Program-made: the position numbers and the translations under genes
Shown here: positions 12,100 to 23,534 of the stretch, piece after piece
How the letters are laid out: each line of letters opens with the position of its first letter
How positions within the stretch are numbered: position 1 is the stretch's first letter
Assembly: GCA_022494885.1 (NCBI GenBank)
Contig: JAGVSM010003647.1
Coordinates: 1 to 64,000, forward strand
DNA length: 64,000 nt
Direction: 5' to 3'
Source of the DNA: Micrasema longulum
Lineage: Eukaryota > Arthropoda > Insecta > Trichoptera > Brachycentridae
Notes under the pieces: generated by a model
The model's input: the letters and a program-made list of their open reading frames with translations, nothing else
The model's database searches: none
What the model was told of the DNA's origin: nothing

Positions 12100-12460
12100 T
12101 ACATACTCACCTAGGTAATAGATTTCTCTGGATCATGTCTAGTCTGCCTAACCTTCTAGTTAATTTATTATACAGTTATATAATAATAATTTAAACCATT
12201 TATTATTTAAGAATGTTTTTAAACTAATTTTCCGATATTTTTCTACCTAAACCCAGTAACCAATGTTTTACTAATTTATTTTTTTGAATCCAGGTCATGA
12301 TTTTGCAATGTCGGGGTAACATATTAAATATTTTGGGGCCCAGAAACCTGTCCGAATTCATTCAGAGTTTGTGGTAGACCCCATGACCCATCCTCTAGTT
12401 TGACTTCTGGAAGTGTGGGAATGTGAGTGAATCCTTTTGGGATTTGATAGAATAATTTAC
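12100..12460 (-). mobile_element. LINE C-terminus and 3' end, decayed
   Basis: The minus strand reads FLGPKIFNMLPRHCKIMTW and then KNKLVKHWLLGLGRK, matching the common LINE ending (F.G.KI.N.LP..., then a Lys-rich tail). The 3' part is shared with 5100-5400. Dead copy. Confidence 0.65.
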
Positions 12461-12489
12461 TTTCACAAACATTATTCTAAAAATAAATA

Positions 12490-12725
12490 AGGGTTGTGTA
12501 AAAAATAAGGTTGTCCAATTTTTTTCAGGTTTAAGGCATTTTTTATTTGAACTGAAAAATACATCATTGGAAAGCTTAAATTCTTAACTATTTTTTTAAA
12601 TAATCACCAGATTTTTCAACGCATTTTTGTTGGCGACTAATTCACTTTTGGAATCCAGCTTCAAAGAAGTTCGCCGCCAGTCCGTGGAGGAATTTGGTGA
12701 CCGTTCTGCCAAACTAAAGATACAA
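12490..12725 (-). mobile_element. mariner transposase C-terminal relic
   Basis: The minus strand from about 12697 reads FLHGLAANFFEAGFQK, a stop-like break, then LVANKNALKNLV, resembling the end of mariner transposases (...F...G..KL..R...C....). Downstream, aaaatacatcattgg and ggttgtccaattt look like the mariner 3' flank. No catalytic part remains. Confidence 0.5.
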
Positions 12726-14050
12726 ATTCTTTTTTTCTATGATATATTTTGTTGCCTTTTAAAATAATAAATATTATTTTAGTGTTTTTTTTTATTTTCT
12801 TTTTTAATTACAAAAAATAAAAAAGTACTTCTTAATCTTTTACAGAATATTTTATTTTCTCTTTCTTAAATTATACAAAAATATTATACCTGTCTATTTA
12901 CTATAGGAGCAAAAAATTCATAAACATTTCTTATATACCAACAAACAGGCTATGCCTTTGTGGGATTTTTTGTTCACTATTCTTACTATTAATGTGTATT
13001 TCATTGCTATATAATTCTTTTTTGATACTCTGTTTAACCTTTTATGCATATTGTAAAAAAAAACAAAAAATAAATAAAAAATCAATAAATAAATATGTTT
13101 ATTAGTTTTGTAACTCAAAAATACTTATTTTCAAATAACCTAATTACAATTATCCCACAATTTGATAATGTATCAATTTTGTAATCCATATTCGGCCATT
13201 ATGAATTATGAAATTAAGTGGTCTGAATATATTTATTAAACGTGAAAAACATTAGGCGCGCATTTGATTCCATAAAATATATATTACGATATAAATATTT
13301 GTAAACAGTGCAAAAACTTTTGTATGAATATGTAAATATGGGTATTATAATAAATAAGCACTAAATAAATAGTCCAGATCTTGTCTTAATGTCCCTTATG
13401 TTTGTCAATGCTTCTTTTCTTCTTTTTATTAATGTTTTAAACTATTATTTTACTGTAATATTTAAACCCTATAAATTGTATACATGGACAATGTCCGTTA
13501 ATAAATAAATAAAAAATAATGCAGCATCAGTTCAAATATTGTGTAATTTTTCTAGTACAGATCATTTGGGTATGATGTGTTTTTTCTGTCATTTTCGTAA
13601 TTAATTTTGTTAAATATAATTTATTACATTTTCAGTCATTGAAAAAACGATGAGATAAGTGAGTTTCAAAACGTTCAAAAACATTTTTATCAACATTTAT
13701 TATTCGACTTAAAAACTTTGCTGGCGTGACCTCGTTGAATTCAGTTTTTCAAGTCCTGAAACAGACAGTCTGAATCTCTGAAAGTGAAGGCAAAATATTT
13801 ACATAGAAACATTCATTTAAAAATCGGGAAATTACGTTATTAATTTATGAACTTGGTAAAATGTCAGATTTTTTTTATTGTTAAAAAACTTATTTAAAAA
13901 TTTATATTACGATGGAGCTGTAATGATGTAAAATTAAAACGTTTTATCTTCAAATATAAATTAGCTTCTCATTATTTAAAATTAAATTGAAAACTCAAGG
14001 TTGATTTATTTATTTACCCAAAAAAAACCCATCGACATACTTTTTTTAAT
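12726..14050. other. AT-rich, no recognisable gene
   Basis: Nothing supported. Short open frames are AT-driven. The motif aataaataaataaaa near 13500 resembles a retrotransposon tail. Confidence 0.45.
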
Positions 14051-14059
14051 TAAATTAAA

Positions 14060-14065
14060 TTTATT
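14060..14065 (-). terminator. Poly(A) signal candidate for the 14.2 kb gene
   Basis: The plus strand TTTATT reads AATAAA on the minus strand, about 120 bp beyond the stop codon of the gene at 14186-15610. Confidence 0.45.
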
Positions 14066-14185
14066 ATCAATATACTCGTATGTACATCTCATATATGATG
14101 ACAGGTACACATTTTATATGGGTATTGAAATATTTGTACGAAACGCCTTAAGGGTATTCTTTAAATCACTTAAAACATTTTGATT

Positions 14186-15610
14186 TTACTGCGCAATTTG
14201 AGCGGCTGGGGCTAGATATCTCTGGACCGCGGCCAAACTTGCGATCGAACTTCCTTCCCACATGAACCACGTTAAAAATATGATGAGGAGATTGGAACCA
14301 ATCATCACGATGAGCGGGACGATGCCTCTGGCAATGAGTCCGCGGAGACCGTTCGTCGCGAGGAGGTTTCCAGCCGACAGCGCGAAGTTCCTCAAAATCA
14401 ACCCCGGAAGACGGACGATGAGGGCCACAAGACCAGCGCTGTTCCCGCTGGCTACCATCCTGACCACTTCTAAGATGAATTGAAGGATGACGGCTTTACT
14501 TCCTCCTGAAGCGATATTTCCCTGTTGTACACTCGAAGGAGCAAGCGGCGGTCCGTTGCCGAACGACGTGAATAAGTGTACGTGTTCCTTACGGTGTGAA
14601 TTTCCTTGATTATATCCGGGAGATCCATATCCGTACTTCTCAGGTTGGTAATAATCGTTTACATTCTTGTCAAACGCTTGTGGATGATTATCTGGCTTCG
14701 ATGAATAGGAATTATATTCCAAGGGCTGTTTATACATATAACTGTCGTAAGATTCTGGTTTGTACTGCGACGGATATCCATAATTATATCTGCGGTGAGG
14801 ATTTTCGTACATTTGGTACCTCAAAACTTGGGAGTCCTGCTTGTAATCTCCCTCGCCCGCGTTCGAAGTTTCCTTTGTTCCAGAGTGTTGATGGTATGTT
14901 CTTGTATCGCGATAAGGATTATCCAATGGTTTTATTTCGTAGTTGTATTCTGACTCTTCACCCGAAGGATCAGCCGATCCGGAAGACCTGTATTGAGGTT
15001 GTTCTTGGTAATTAGCGTTCTGGTTCGGCTGGACTGTTTCGCTGTGCTCGAAGTAGGAATGATGCGGAACATTTTTGTCGCTTTGGAAATGATATGTAGT
15101 TGGAGATTCTTTCGCAGGCAGGTTAAATATATTGTTCCGAGAGTTGTCTCCTCTGCTACTTATTTGTTTCTGCAAAGCTTCTATTTCGCTGTGTAACGAA
15201 CTGATATCGAACTCATCTACATTATTCTCACTTCGATCTGTTACAATGTTTGAAAACAAATGACTGCCCTCGGGAGAAAATGGTTTCGGTTTTGAGGGAG
15301 TTTTCGTCGTTGTACTCGGAGAAACTGAAGAAGTCTCCACTCGGTCACTTTTAAGAGAACTGTCGACGTCGATTAAAGCTTTAACCATCCCACGAAGACG
15401 AACTAATTCCGACTGCAATTGCTGAAATTTCAAACCGGTGGAATCTTTATCTTTCGATGCCTGAGTTGGGGAGATATTGTTGACGTTTGAATTGCCCGGT
15501 CCTTGCGCTATCTTCTCCAGTTGCGGAAAAACGACGTTCAAACGTGTCTCTTCACAGGTCACGAAAAATATTTGTAGAAATACGCACATCGCTAAACTTA
15601 AATGTGCCAT
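14186..15610 (-). CDS. Unrecognised secreted/membrane protein, Tyr-rich
   Basis: One uninterrupted exon. I prefer the ATG at 15610 (MAHLSLAMCVFLQIFF, a clean signal peptide ending near TCEE) over the in-frame ATG at 15637, giving 474 residues. After the signal peptide comes a hydrophilic region with a short heptad-like stretch (LQQLQSELVRLRGMVKAL type), then a long Tyr-, Ser-, Gln- and Asn-rich low-complexity section. The last 105 residues are mostly hydrophobic, with one strong membrane segment (GIVPLIVMIGSNLLIIFLTW) near the end. The mature part has no Cys. Base composition is richer than the flanks, as expected for coding DNA. The neighbouring gene upstream on the same strand has a similar plan. 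I do not recognise the family. Cuticle-associated or membrane-anchored extracellular protein is a guess from composition. Confidence 0.72.
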   Translation of the reverse strand: MAHLSLAMCVFLQIFFVTCEETRLNVVFPQLEKIAQGPGNSNVNNISPTQASKDKDSTGLKFQQLQSELVRLRGMVKALIDVDSSLKSDRVETSSVSPSTTTKTPSKPKPFSPEGSHLFSNIVTDRSENNVDEFDISSLHSEIEALQKQISSRGDNSRNNIFNLPAKESPTTYHFQSDKNVPHHSYFEHSETVQPNQNANYQEQPQYRSSGSADPSGEESEYNYEIKPLDNPYRDTRTYHQHSGTKETSNAGEGDYKQDSQVLRYQMYENPHRRYNYGYPSQYKPESYDSYMYKQPLEYNSYSSKPDNHPQAFDKNVNDYYQPEKYGYGSPGYNQGNSHRKEHVHLFTSFGNGPPLAPSSVQQGNIASGGSKAVILQFILEVVRMVASGNSAGLVALIVRLPGLILRNFALSAGNLLATNGLRGLIARGIVPLIVMIGSNLLIIFLTWFMWEGSSIASLAAVQRYLAPAAQIAQ

Positions 15611-15993
15611 TATCAAGTAACACAACGGGCTCGGCAATTCGTTTTATGCAAATGATGTCTTCGAAATTGTCGAGTGTAGGGAACGACTGAATAGAGAGAT
15701 TAATTGATGAGTCGTAACATAATGATATTGCAAAACACTCGTGATTGCGATCAAACACGTTTAGCCATAGTTCAACAAATCGAATAAATCAACATGCATT
15801 ACTATTTGATTTTCAAAGTCAGCATTTACAGTTCGAAGTAACAACACATTAATAGGTACTATTGTTTCTCGATGTGTTCGCAAAAAATAAAACCCGCCAT
15901 CACCAATATTTTGGGAGTAATAAACTACATTTTATAAATTACTAGGAACTAATATTAATAGTATATTTATGCATTTAACACACAACTTTGAAA

Positions 15994-16941
15994 TTATGTT
16001 GATGTTTGCGAATTATCGACGGGGCATACCATTTCCGCGCACTGCTTAAATTCACTTCTTTTTTCAAGAAATTTTACAAACCTCGGAATACCGAAACTTT
16101 GATTTCCAAATAAAACAGCCGCCGAAGTAGCTATTTTAATCAAAAGATATTTGGATGACATTGATTTTGATAAGAAGCACGACATTTTAACTTCACAATA
16201 TGGCGCGATTTCTTCAGATTTGTCGTACGTAAAGTTAGAAATTTTACGCATATTTGAAAGTTTCATTGATCGAGATGAATTATTATCGGCGTACGCAGTC
16301 TGTAAAAAGTCAACAAAATCTCGCGCTGTCTCCACAACTGTGGGTCCGCTAAGTTTCGCGACAACGTTTTCCGTCGGGAGAACAGCGGGAAAAGTTCTCA
16401 TCAGTAACGGCCACAAGAACATTAACTTGAGGAGCAACTTCAATATGATGAACAGTTTTATCGGAAAGAAGAAGAGCTTCACTAATATCCATGGAAGAAG
16501 CAAAATGATAAATGCGCCGAATAACATTTTCGCTATCTTGGCAACGACATCGGCTATTTGAGTTAGCCCATCTTCAGAAGTTCTTGACTCGCGACATTCG
16601 TGGCTATAGTATTCCGATTGTTCGGGTATTGTTATTTGATAAGAATCGTGACCATATTTCCTCTCCGGTTCGACTAAAACTCTTCGATCGCTTTGACCGG
16701 GATCCACGATGGAGTGGTACTGTTCCATCGGTTTGGGGATGAAATTCCAATGCTCCGGAATTTCATTCGCCATCCGCGCAGTTCCAGATTCACGTTGGAG
16801 TATGATCGGCTGAGGGGGTGCATTGCGTTGCGGGGTGGAAGAGTGAGTATCTAAAGCAGGATTCCACGAAGCTCCTTCACTAAAATTATAACTGTACACC
16901 CCGGCAATTAATAACGACACATTCCAAATCACGAAAATCAT
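15994..16941 (-). CDS. Unrecognised secreted/membrane protein with paired C-terminal cysteines
   Basis: One uninterrupted 315-codon exon. It starts with a signal peptide (MIFVIWNVSLLIAGVYS). Residues 20-125 are hydrophilic. Residues 128-188 form a long, very hydrophobic segment rich in Leu, Phe and Ile with interspersed Lys (LPWILVKLFFFPIKLFIILK), which may make one or two membrane helices or an amphipathic hairpin. The C-terminal domain holds four Cys as C-x5-C (249, 255) and C-x4-C (301, 306), a spacing expected for disulfides outside the cell. Its start lies 1.3 kb upstream of the start of the next minus-strand gene, with 384 bp between the two frames, and both have a signal peptide plus a hydrophobic block, suggesting a local cluster of related function. 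No recognised domain; an insect-specific family is likely but unproven. Confidence 0.72.
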   Translation of the reverse strand: MIFVIWNVSLLIAGVYSYNFSEGASWNPALDTHSSTPQRNAPPQPIILQRESGTARMANEIPEHWNFIPKPMEQYHSIVDPGQSDRRVLVEPERKYGHDSYQITIPEQSEYYSHECRESRTSEDGLTQIADVVAKIAKMLFGAFIILLLPWILVKLFFFPIKLFIILKLLLKLMFLWPLLMRTFPAVLPTENVVAKLSGPTVVETARDFVDFLQTAYADNNSSRSMKLSNMRKISNFTYDKSEEIAPYCEVKMSCFLSKSMSSKYLLIKIATSAAVLFGNQSFGIPRFVKFLEKRSEFKQCAEMVCPVDNSQTST

Positions 16942-18830
16942 TTTAACTCGCGGTAATTTTATCCGAGGTAGAATCTACAAATGGTTTCAAATTTTCAAAG
17001 ACGTCTTCTTAAATATCCCAAATGTATAATTTGATTAGTTTCAGTCACGATTCAGAGGCAGAGCGGATCGTTTGGTTTAGGTATTGCTCGATAGGCCGTT
17101 ACTCATCTCTCATAAATAATATCTCCTATCTCCACGCCCGTTTTTTCTAGCAATTTAACGTTAATATTTTTCCGCAACTGTTACTGGGCGATAGAAACCT
17201 CGGAATAAAATAAAACGGTAGATAAAAGGATCGCAGCATCATATTTATAAAAGTTGGTACTCGTAGAATCCCACGATATTCCGACAAATCGCTCAGCTGT
17301 AACGAGGTACTAAACTAGATCATTATGGCTTTATCATCCAGAAAGTGTGAAATTGGGGCAGTGCTGTTTTGGAAAATAGGCTTGTAATATATGTAGGTCA
17401 AACATAAACGAAGACTTTTAGCAATGATGGATTAATGTATCAAATCGTGATTATTTTTTTTACAAAAACCGTTAGATTTTTTTTTATTTGACGTATTTGT
17501 TACTAAAAGCTATATTTGAACTTAAATTAACATCCCTCTAACACTCACGTCATTCTAGAACATAAGTCGCGAAACATTTCTATATGAAGCAGACTGTAGA
17601 CTGGTAAAATACATGAAACGTGAGAAAATCGTACCATTGTACCTGAAGCGTAAGACTGTAAGTAAAGGTGTGCGTAGGTGTGTTTGGAAATCTAATAAAC
17701 CAACAGTATTGAAAAAGAGAATTACAATTTGGTTGACAGACATTGGAAGTAAGGAATCAGAAGATTTGTTAAGGATAGTAATTTAAATATGATGCAATTC
17801 CATAAAATCATTTACATATCTGTCATACTTTTTTATTTTGTACTGTATTTGTATAATTGTCTCTTTTGGGCTGTTGTTCTATCTCACAGATGCCTTCATG
17901 ATACTGTGCAAAAAAGACAACTGTAAGTCGGACTAATCATGTCTAACTAAAGTCGACAAAATCGAGGTTTTGAACTGGACCAATTTGTACGTTTTTTTGG
18001 GAAGAATATCAGAATGACATTTTCTGTGTCGGTATTTTTTTGCAAATTTGCAAAAATATGACAATGTGGAACGCTATTGGCATGTAACTGGCACACAAAC
18101 CACGGTTCCAACGAATCCAATGGCAACCAGCTTTGTGAGAACAATATCAGACTTTATCTTGTGTTTTTAGTTTTTGTTTTTTTTCAATTTTTTTAACTCT
18201 TCCGACATTTACAAATACTTTTCCAATATATTTGGACTCAAGTTCTTTTTACCAGACTTATGTGTTTTTTGTAGTGATTTTATCTTTACGTTGGTCAAAA
18301 TATAAATTAATCAGATCAGAATTTTCTATAACTGGCTGAGATGGTAAAGCGGTTATTGTTTTTTTCTCTCACGCCGAATAAAAATTCAATAAATGACGTT
18401 CGATATGTTGCTTAGGGATAAAAGGCCAAAATCTTGAAGTACAGCTGACTCGATAGCTACCCCTGCTCGATCAGAAACGCCATACTGATCTAATGTTCTT
18501 CAAGTGTAAGGTCTTTGAGATTTTAGGATGGGCTTTTAACAATATCCGACTGTATTGGAAAGTTAATAGTCTCGCTCACACGCTGGTTCCCTTTGCTCGT
18601 ATTTTTTCTCTTATCATTTACATTTGTTATATTTAACATAATTTAAATTATTGTGTACACAATTTATTTGGTGTGTGCATGAGTGCCATAAACTTCCATT
18701 GTTAGCTGGGTAAAGTGAACAATAAATTGTATGCATGATAAAATATATCAATAAATAAATGTACTCAGTAAGTTGAAATTAAAGCTGAATTTAAAATTAT
18801 ACCTCAGTGGAATGTAAGAACATTTTTTAA
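16942..18830. other. Upstream region of the 16 kb gene and AT-rich spacer
   Basis: 16942-17300 should hold the promoter of the gene at 15994-16941. No certain TATA box or initiator could be fixed. Beyond that I see no gene or clear repeat. Confidence 0.4.
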
Positions 18831-18839
18831 AAATTATTC

Positions 18840-19420
18840 GGAATAGGGAAATATTACGTTTTTTTTACATTTTCAAAGAAATAAAGGTCTATAAAATACT
18901 GTCCAGTAAACAAAAGAAATTCATGCTAATTATTAGTAGCAAAAAAGTATTTTCAAATTTGTTATTTTGAATTCCCGCAAAAACAATCATTCCATAGGCC
19001 ACGCCCCTAATACGTCACGATTCGTGCTTATTTGTTCCTGGCCATTGAAATTTGTTTAGAACATTATCACGAATCTTTGTCACAACAACCAAGAAACACA
19101 TCGCGTTTTTTTGCAACGTATTTTTATTAAATTTCAGAACTAAGCAATAGTGAAATACTAGTTTTTTTTTACATTTTTAAAGTAATAAAGGTCTATGAAT
19201 TACTGCCCAGTAAAAAAAATGTTACTTATTAGTAGCATATTTTTTTTTAATTGTAATTTTGAATTTCCGCAAAAACGGTAGTTCCATTGGCCACGCCCCT
19301 AATACGTCACGATTCGTGTTTATTTGTTCCTGGCCATTTAAATTAGTTAAGAACGTTATCACGAATCTTAATGTCACAACTATCAAGGCCAAACATGTCA
19401 CGTTTTTCCTGTGACGTATT
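18840..19420 (+). repeat. Tandem direct duplication of a repeat, about 300-bp unit
   Basis: Two units share aataaaggtctat, ttattagtagca, gccacgcccctaatacgtca and atttgttcctggccatt. Equivalent points are at about 18997 and 19290. The following 19420-19570 (tatccatattgattttgaaa, tttttatcggtattcgtagt) recurs inverted at 27640-27730. So this is a mobile repeat of which one end was duplicated. Confidence 0.8.
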
Positions 19421-19989
19421 TTTTTTAAAATTTATTTTTTAAATTTAAATATTTAAAAAAACATTTATTCACAATATCCATATTGATTTTGAAAATACAA
19501 TTAATTATTCTAAATCTATTTCATATATTTTTATCGGTATTCGTAGTATGTCGTATTTCCCTATTAGAATTTACATTATAAATCATACCACACGGTAAAG
19601 TAAGATTGGGTTGATATTTATTACTTTCTTTATATTTTATTTAGTAGCTGCCTACAGGTAAAAATCCCACCATAGGAAATCCAGTAGATATTACTCGTAG
19701 TTGGCCTGATCGTGTACTGCTTATAGTCCTTAAAATGTAACATGCTAGGAATGACAGTTGTCAGAAAAAGTGACGACATAACTTTATAGTAACGGAGGAA
19801 ATTATTTATATATACAAAGGAATTATTTATATTGACACACCAAAAATCATTTGTATCTGGCGTGTTAATATTTTTTAATACAATGCTGGAAACATAAATC
19901 AACATTAATATATAAAATCAGCTTTAAAACTAAAATAAACCTAATTATTAACGACGTTCTTACAAAGTCACATCATTTTACAAAAACGT

Positions 19990-20222
19990 TAGAGATGGAC
20001 AAAATAATCAATGTAAATTCATCGAATAAAAAAATAATTCATTCGATGTTGTTCATGAAAAAAGTATAAATGTCTCATTTTTTGGTGAATAATTGTGTTA
20101 ACACACTATAATAGGCTTGTTTTTGCGTTTTTTATATCAATTTTCGGAATCAGAGCTTCATGGTTGCATGAAATAACTGATTAAATCGATTTGATCAGTA
20201 ATCAGTAATTTCCCATCACTAA
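19990..20222. mobile_element. Small inverted-repeat element candidate
   Basis: The ends TTAGAGATGGAC and CCCATCACTAA are imperfect inverted repeats of a hAT-like type (TTAGTGATGGG). No coding capacity. Target duplication not resolved. Confidence 0.4.
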
Positions 20223-20654
20223 TGTAATGAGTTTGACAGCTGTCATTCTAATCAAGCTATACATTATTTTAAGGACTATAGTGTGTTTGCCTGCCGTCGT
20301 TACTTAAATGAAAATAATATTTTTTAAATTATAATGCCAGAAAAATCAATCCACAAATCAATATTTGAAAAGCAGTGGGTCTACCTAAAACAGAAAAATC
20401 GGCACGTGGTCTATGGGACAAACAAGTTGGGAAACCTTGTCTCAAAACTGCGGATACCTCAAAGCAAAATACTGGCGGTCAAAACTAAGGCAATTTACGA
20501 AACATGCCAATTAGTTTACCAGCCATTATTATTTGTCTTAAATAATATGCCTTTCATTCAATTCAACTATTAAAAATAAGTATAAATATTGGTTGCAAAA
20601 CATAAATCAGTAATTTATTCAACCCTTTTTTTGTACTCCTTTCATTTTATAAAC

Positions 20655-21720
20655 ATGAAAGAACTGAAATATTTAAGAATGGGAGCAAAAATGAATGGTG
20701 TAACTGTTAGCTGTTTTCTGTATGCGGATGATGCCGTGCTTCTTGCTAGCAGCAAAGGAGACCTGCAATTCTTGGTAACAAAAGTCTACGATGTATGCAA
20801 GAAAAGCGATTTGCTTATGAATGTTGATATATCGAAAGTGATGGTTTTTGAGAGGGATGAAAATATAACTAAATGTGAGATCAGTGTGAAGGGAGATATT
20901 CTGAATCAGGTAGAAGAACTTGTGTATCTGGGAAGTATGTTTACTGGGGATGGAAAGACCGAGAATGATAATGAAAGGTGGTTGAGTGCCGGAAACAGGG
21001 TGAACGGTGCACTGAAATCTACTTTGCCAAACAAATGTTTATCGCAGGACGCTAAACTAGCAGTTCACAGCGGAGTTCTAGTGCCAACTCTAATTTATGG
21101 CAGCGAAGTATGGAATTGGAAAAATGATGATGAAAGTAGATTAAATGCTGTCGAAATGCGATCCCTCGGGTGAATGTGTGGTAAAACGATGTATGATAGG
21201 TGCACAAATGTCGAGATCCGTGAACTGTGTAAGGCTGAGATATGCATTATCGACAGAATCAAGAAAGGAATGGGCAACGAAAGAACGCCTAAAAAGATCT
21301 ACGATGTGAATGTTGATGGATGCAGAAAACGGGGAAGGCTGAGAAAGACATGGCACGAGCAAGTCCATCAAATACTTGAAGATGGACATGTCAAAAGTAG
21401 GAATAATCGGCGTGCGTGCATGAGAAGATGTATAAATGTAGAGAAAGCGAGGCCTCCGTGGTGTAGTGGTCAAGACGCTTGACTCACGCACGGAAGGTTC
21501 CGTGTGTAATTAAGTGTAATTCACCACTGTAATTGGGCCTCCTGGCCTGTTGTGGTGCAAAAAAATGAAATGAAATGAAAAAAAAAAAGAAAATGTATGC
21601 CAAGATAGAGTGATATGGCGTTCTATGAGAATGAAATGAAATGAAAAAAAAAAAAGAAAATGTATGCCAAGATAGAGTGATATGGCGTTCTATCCTTAAT
21701 TACGTTTTGTTTATTGTTAT
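20655..21720 (+). mobile_element. RTE-type LINE fragment with YADD box (subfamily 1)
   Basis: A 194-codon frame covers the second half of a non-LTR reverse transcriptase. The catalytic box is CFLYADDAVLLAS, followed by YLGSMFTGDGKTENDNER and LVPTLIYGSEVW, then a stop just after VEMRSLG. The next frame continues MCGKTMYDRCTNVEIREL, KRGRLRKTWHEQV and RRACMRRC. Compared with the copy at 1-360, about 40 bp (LRWFGHVERM region) is deleted at about 21270. The 5' half of the RT and the endonuclease are missing. A SINE is inserted near the 3' end. Non-functional. Confidence 0.88.
21452..21680 (+). mobile_element. tRNA-derived SINE, family B, inside the RTE copy; flanking 60-bp duplication
   Basis: gcctccgtggtgtagtggtc marks the tRNA-like head and cctcctggcctgttgtggtg the tail. 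Compared with the copy at 48118 the B box region is deleted (accretion ends at ggttccgtgtg). It interrupts RTE sequence (gaaagcgag before it, tatgccaagatagagtg after it). The segment from gaatgaaatgaaatg to tatggcgttctat is then repeated at about 21630-21692. Confidence 0.8.
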
Positions 21721-21893
21721 TATTTTGTTAACTTTGTTAAATAGCTAGTCTTAGGCATGTTTCACATTTTGTAAAATGTTTCCCTACAAAAATTTTTTTT
21801 CTTTTCCCCAAAAATAAAAATAAAAAAAAATTTCTTCCAAACATTTTCAATTATAGGTTACCGACAAAGCTATTTTAAATGTTCATGCAAATA

Positions 21894-22306
21894 AGGAAGT
21901 TCAGTGTTTTTTTTATTATTTGTTAATAGACCATTAAACTAAGTCAATTTTTTTTTCAATTTTTATATTTCGTATTATCAGTGCTGCGATTTTTTAAAGT
22001 TTTGTATTTCTGAAATAACTCCGCGTGTCACGTCAGGGGTTCATTTCCGCTTATTCTCATTCAGTTCTTCCTATTGGTCCAGAAACGATAAGCAGACCGG
22101 AAATCTTCCATAGCTCTCAGATCATAGGTTGATTCATATGAACCAGTGACGTCATTCTAAGTAGTGCGTTTTTATTGATTTTTTTAAAATGATTTTTTCC
22201 TTACATTTTCAAGAAACTTTGATAATCAATTTAATGTTCTAATTTTTACCCCGCGCAAGAAAACATTTTTTGTATCCTATTTCCCGTGGGGCTGAAGTTC
22301 CTCATT
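21894..22306 (+). mobile_element. TGAGGAAGTTCAG inverted-repeat element (MITE)
   Basis: The ends are AGGAAGTTCAGTG and CTGAAGTTCCTCAT. Against the empty site at 61755-62005 the insertion point reads CAAATA|...|TATACT versus CAAATATACT, consistent with a TA target duplication. The interior has aataactccgcgtg, cattggtccagaaa-like and ccagtgacgtcat segments shared with all family members. No coding capacity. Confidence 0.82.
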
Positions 22307-23168
22307 ATACTCATTTTGGTATAAAAATGACGGTTTTTCTTTATAGACCAGTGTTTCCCAGACTTCCTTATGCCATGCCCTACCGTAGTCTTTTCAAAAG
22401 TCAGATGCCCCACCGGCACCTTTTTTTATTAAACAGCGGGTAAATTTTCAAATCGTATTGTAAGATGTTTGTAAACATATGAACCCCTAATGGAATTAAA
22501 TAAAACCTATTCTACTACATACTACTGCTACTGCTCTCTGATATTTTCTATATTCGTAAATTTAAAACTAATCATCGGAAACATTCTACGATCTCTCGTA
22601 TATGTGAAACATTTAACAAAAAATTTAATAGTCTTGATATATTTAACACTCCATACAAAATGTACAGAAGAGAATTAATAGGCTTCATTCAAAATTCATT
22701 TAATCATTAAATCAAATGCAATTTTCCACTCTCACTTTCCTTCAATCATCCTTTACCGCTCCTTATCAATTTCCTTCTTTTCCTTTCCACTATCTCCTTG
22801 TTTTGTCCATATTTATCTTATTTTAATGTATAGTATATTTACTATTTATATAGTTTAAACTTCAAGCCGTCGTCGCTTTATTGCAGTTTTATTTAGTGAA
22901 TACATATAATTGGATGGCAGGCCCTACTATGCATACATTTATATAGTTTTTTTTTTAAAATATTCATTTTAACCTGTACATCTGTTTGTATTCGAAATAA
23001 ATAAAATATAAAATAAAATACATATATTATAGCTGAAATGATTACAAAACACAAATTGAAAATGTAATTAAGTTGAATAAAATAAAAATGAAAACAATAA
23101 TAAAACACAAGTGACAATTGAAATTGAGTGCAAACACACATATCTTGCCGCCTAATTTATCATTAAAT

Positions 23169-23405
23169 TCAGCTACGCTTGCTACAAAGAAATTCGATGT
23201 CCGGATCTAGCCCCTCTATGCCTCTATTTGTTATATCCAATCGATTTAGTTTTTTAAAGAGTAAATCGCTTATGGCGCTAAGACCACATTCCATCAAATA
23301 AGATGAGGGAAAGGGTAATAATAATTTTATGGCATGCAAAGTAATATTAGGATATTTTGTGTTAGTTTCTTCGCAAATCCGTGCCATTATTCCTACATCC
23401 TGCAC
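23169..23405 (-). pseudogene. hAT transposase C-terminal fragment (ZBED5-like)
   Basis: The 78-codon frame reads LPFPSSYLMECGLSAISDLL, then KLNRLDITNRG and DPDIEFLCSKRS. This matches the dimerisation region at the C-terminus of hAT transposases of the ZBED5/SCAND3 kind (LPFP..Y..E.GFSA......K.R..L......R, I.P.IE.LC). The catalytic RNase-H-like core upstream is missing. It lies within the hAT element bounded by 22349 and 23957, on the minus strand. Confidence 0.75.
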
Positions 23406-23534
23406 AGTTTATGTTTTTAGATAATTATTGAAATTGTAACGAGTTTCATTCTATTTTAAGTACAATTTGGCGTATATTTCAATTTTGTACATCTCAGGCA
23501 TTTTTTTGTATGGCCGATGAGTATTCCCCTTTAT

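Noticed and set aside
14262..15196. Plus-strand frames of 67-139 codons opposite the 14.2 kb gene
   Set aside because: Antisense of a longer minus-strand frame that has a signal peptide and coherent composition.
16151..16742. Plus-strand frames of 76-136 codons
   Set aside because: Antisense of the 315-codon minus-strand gene; no signature of their own.
20334..20573. 79-codon plus-strand frame
   Set aside because: No domain, AT-rich, next to retrotransposon debris.
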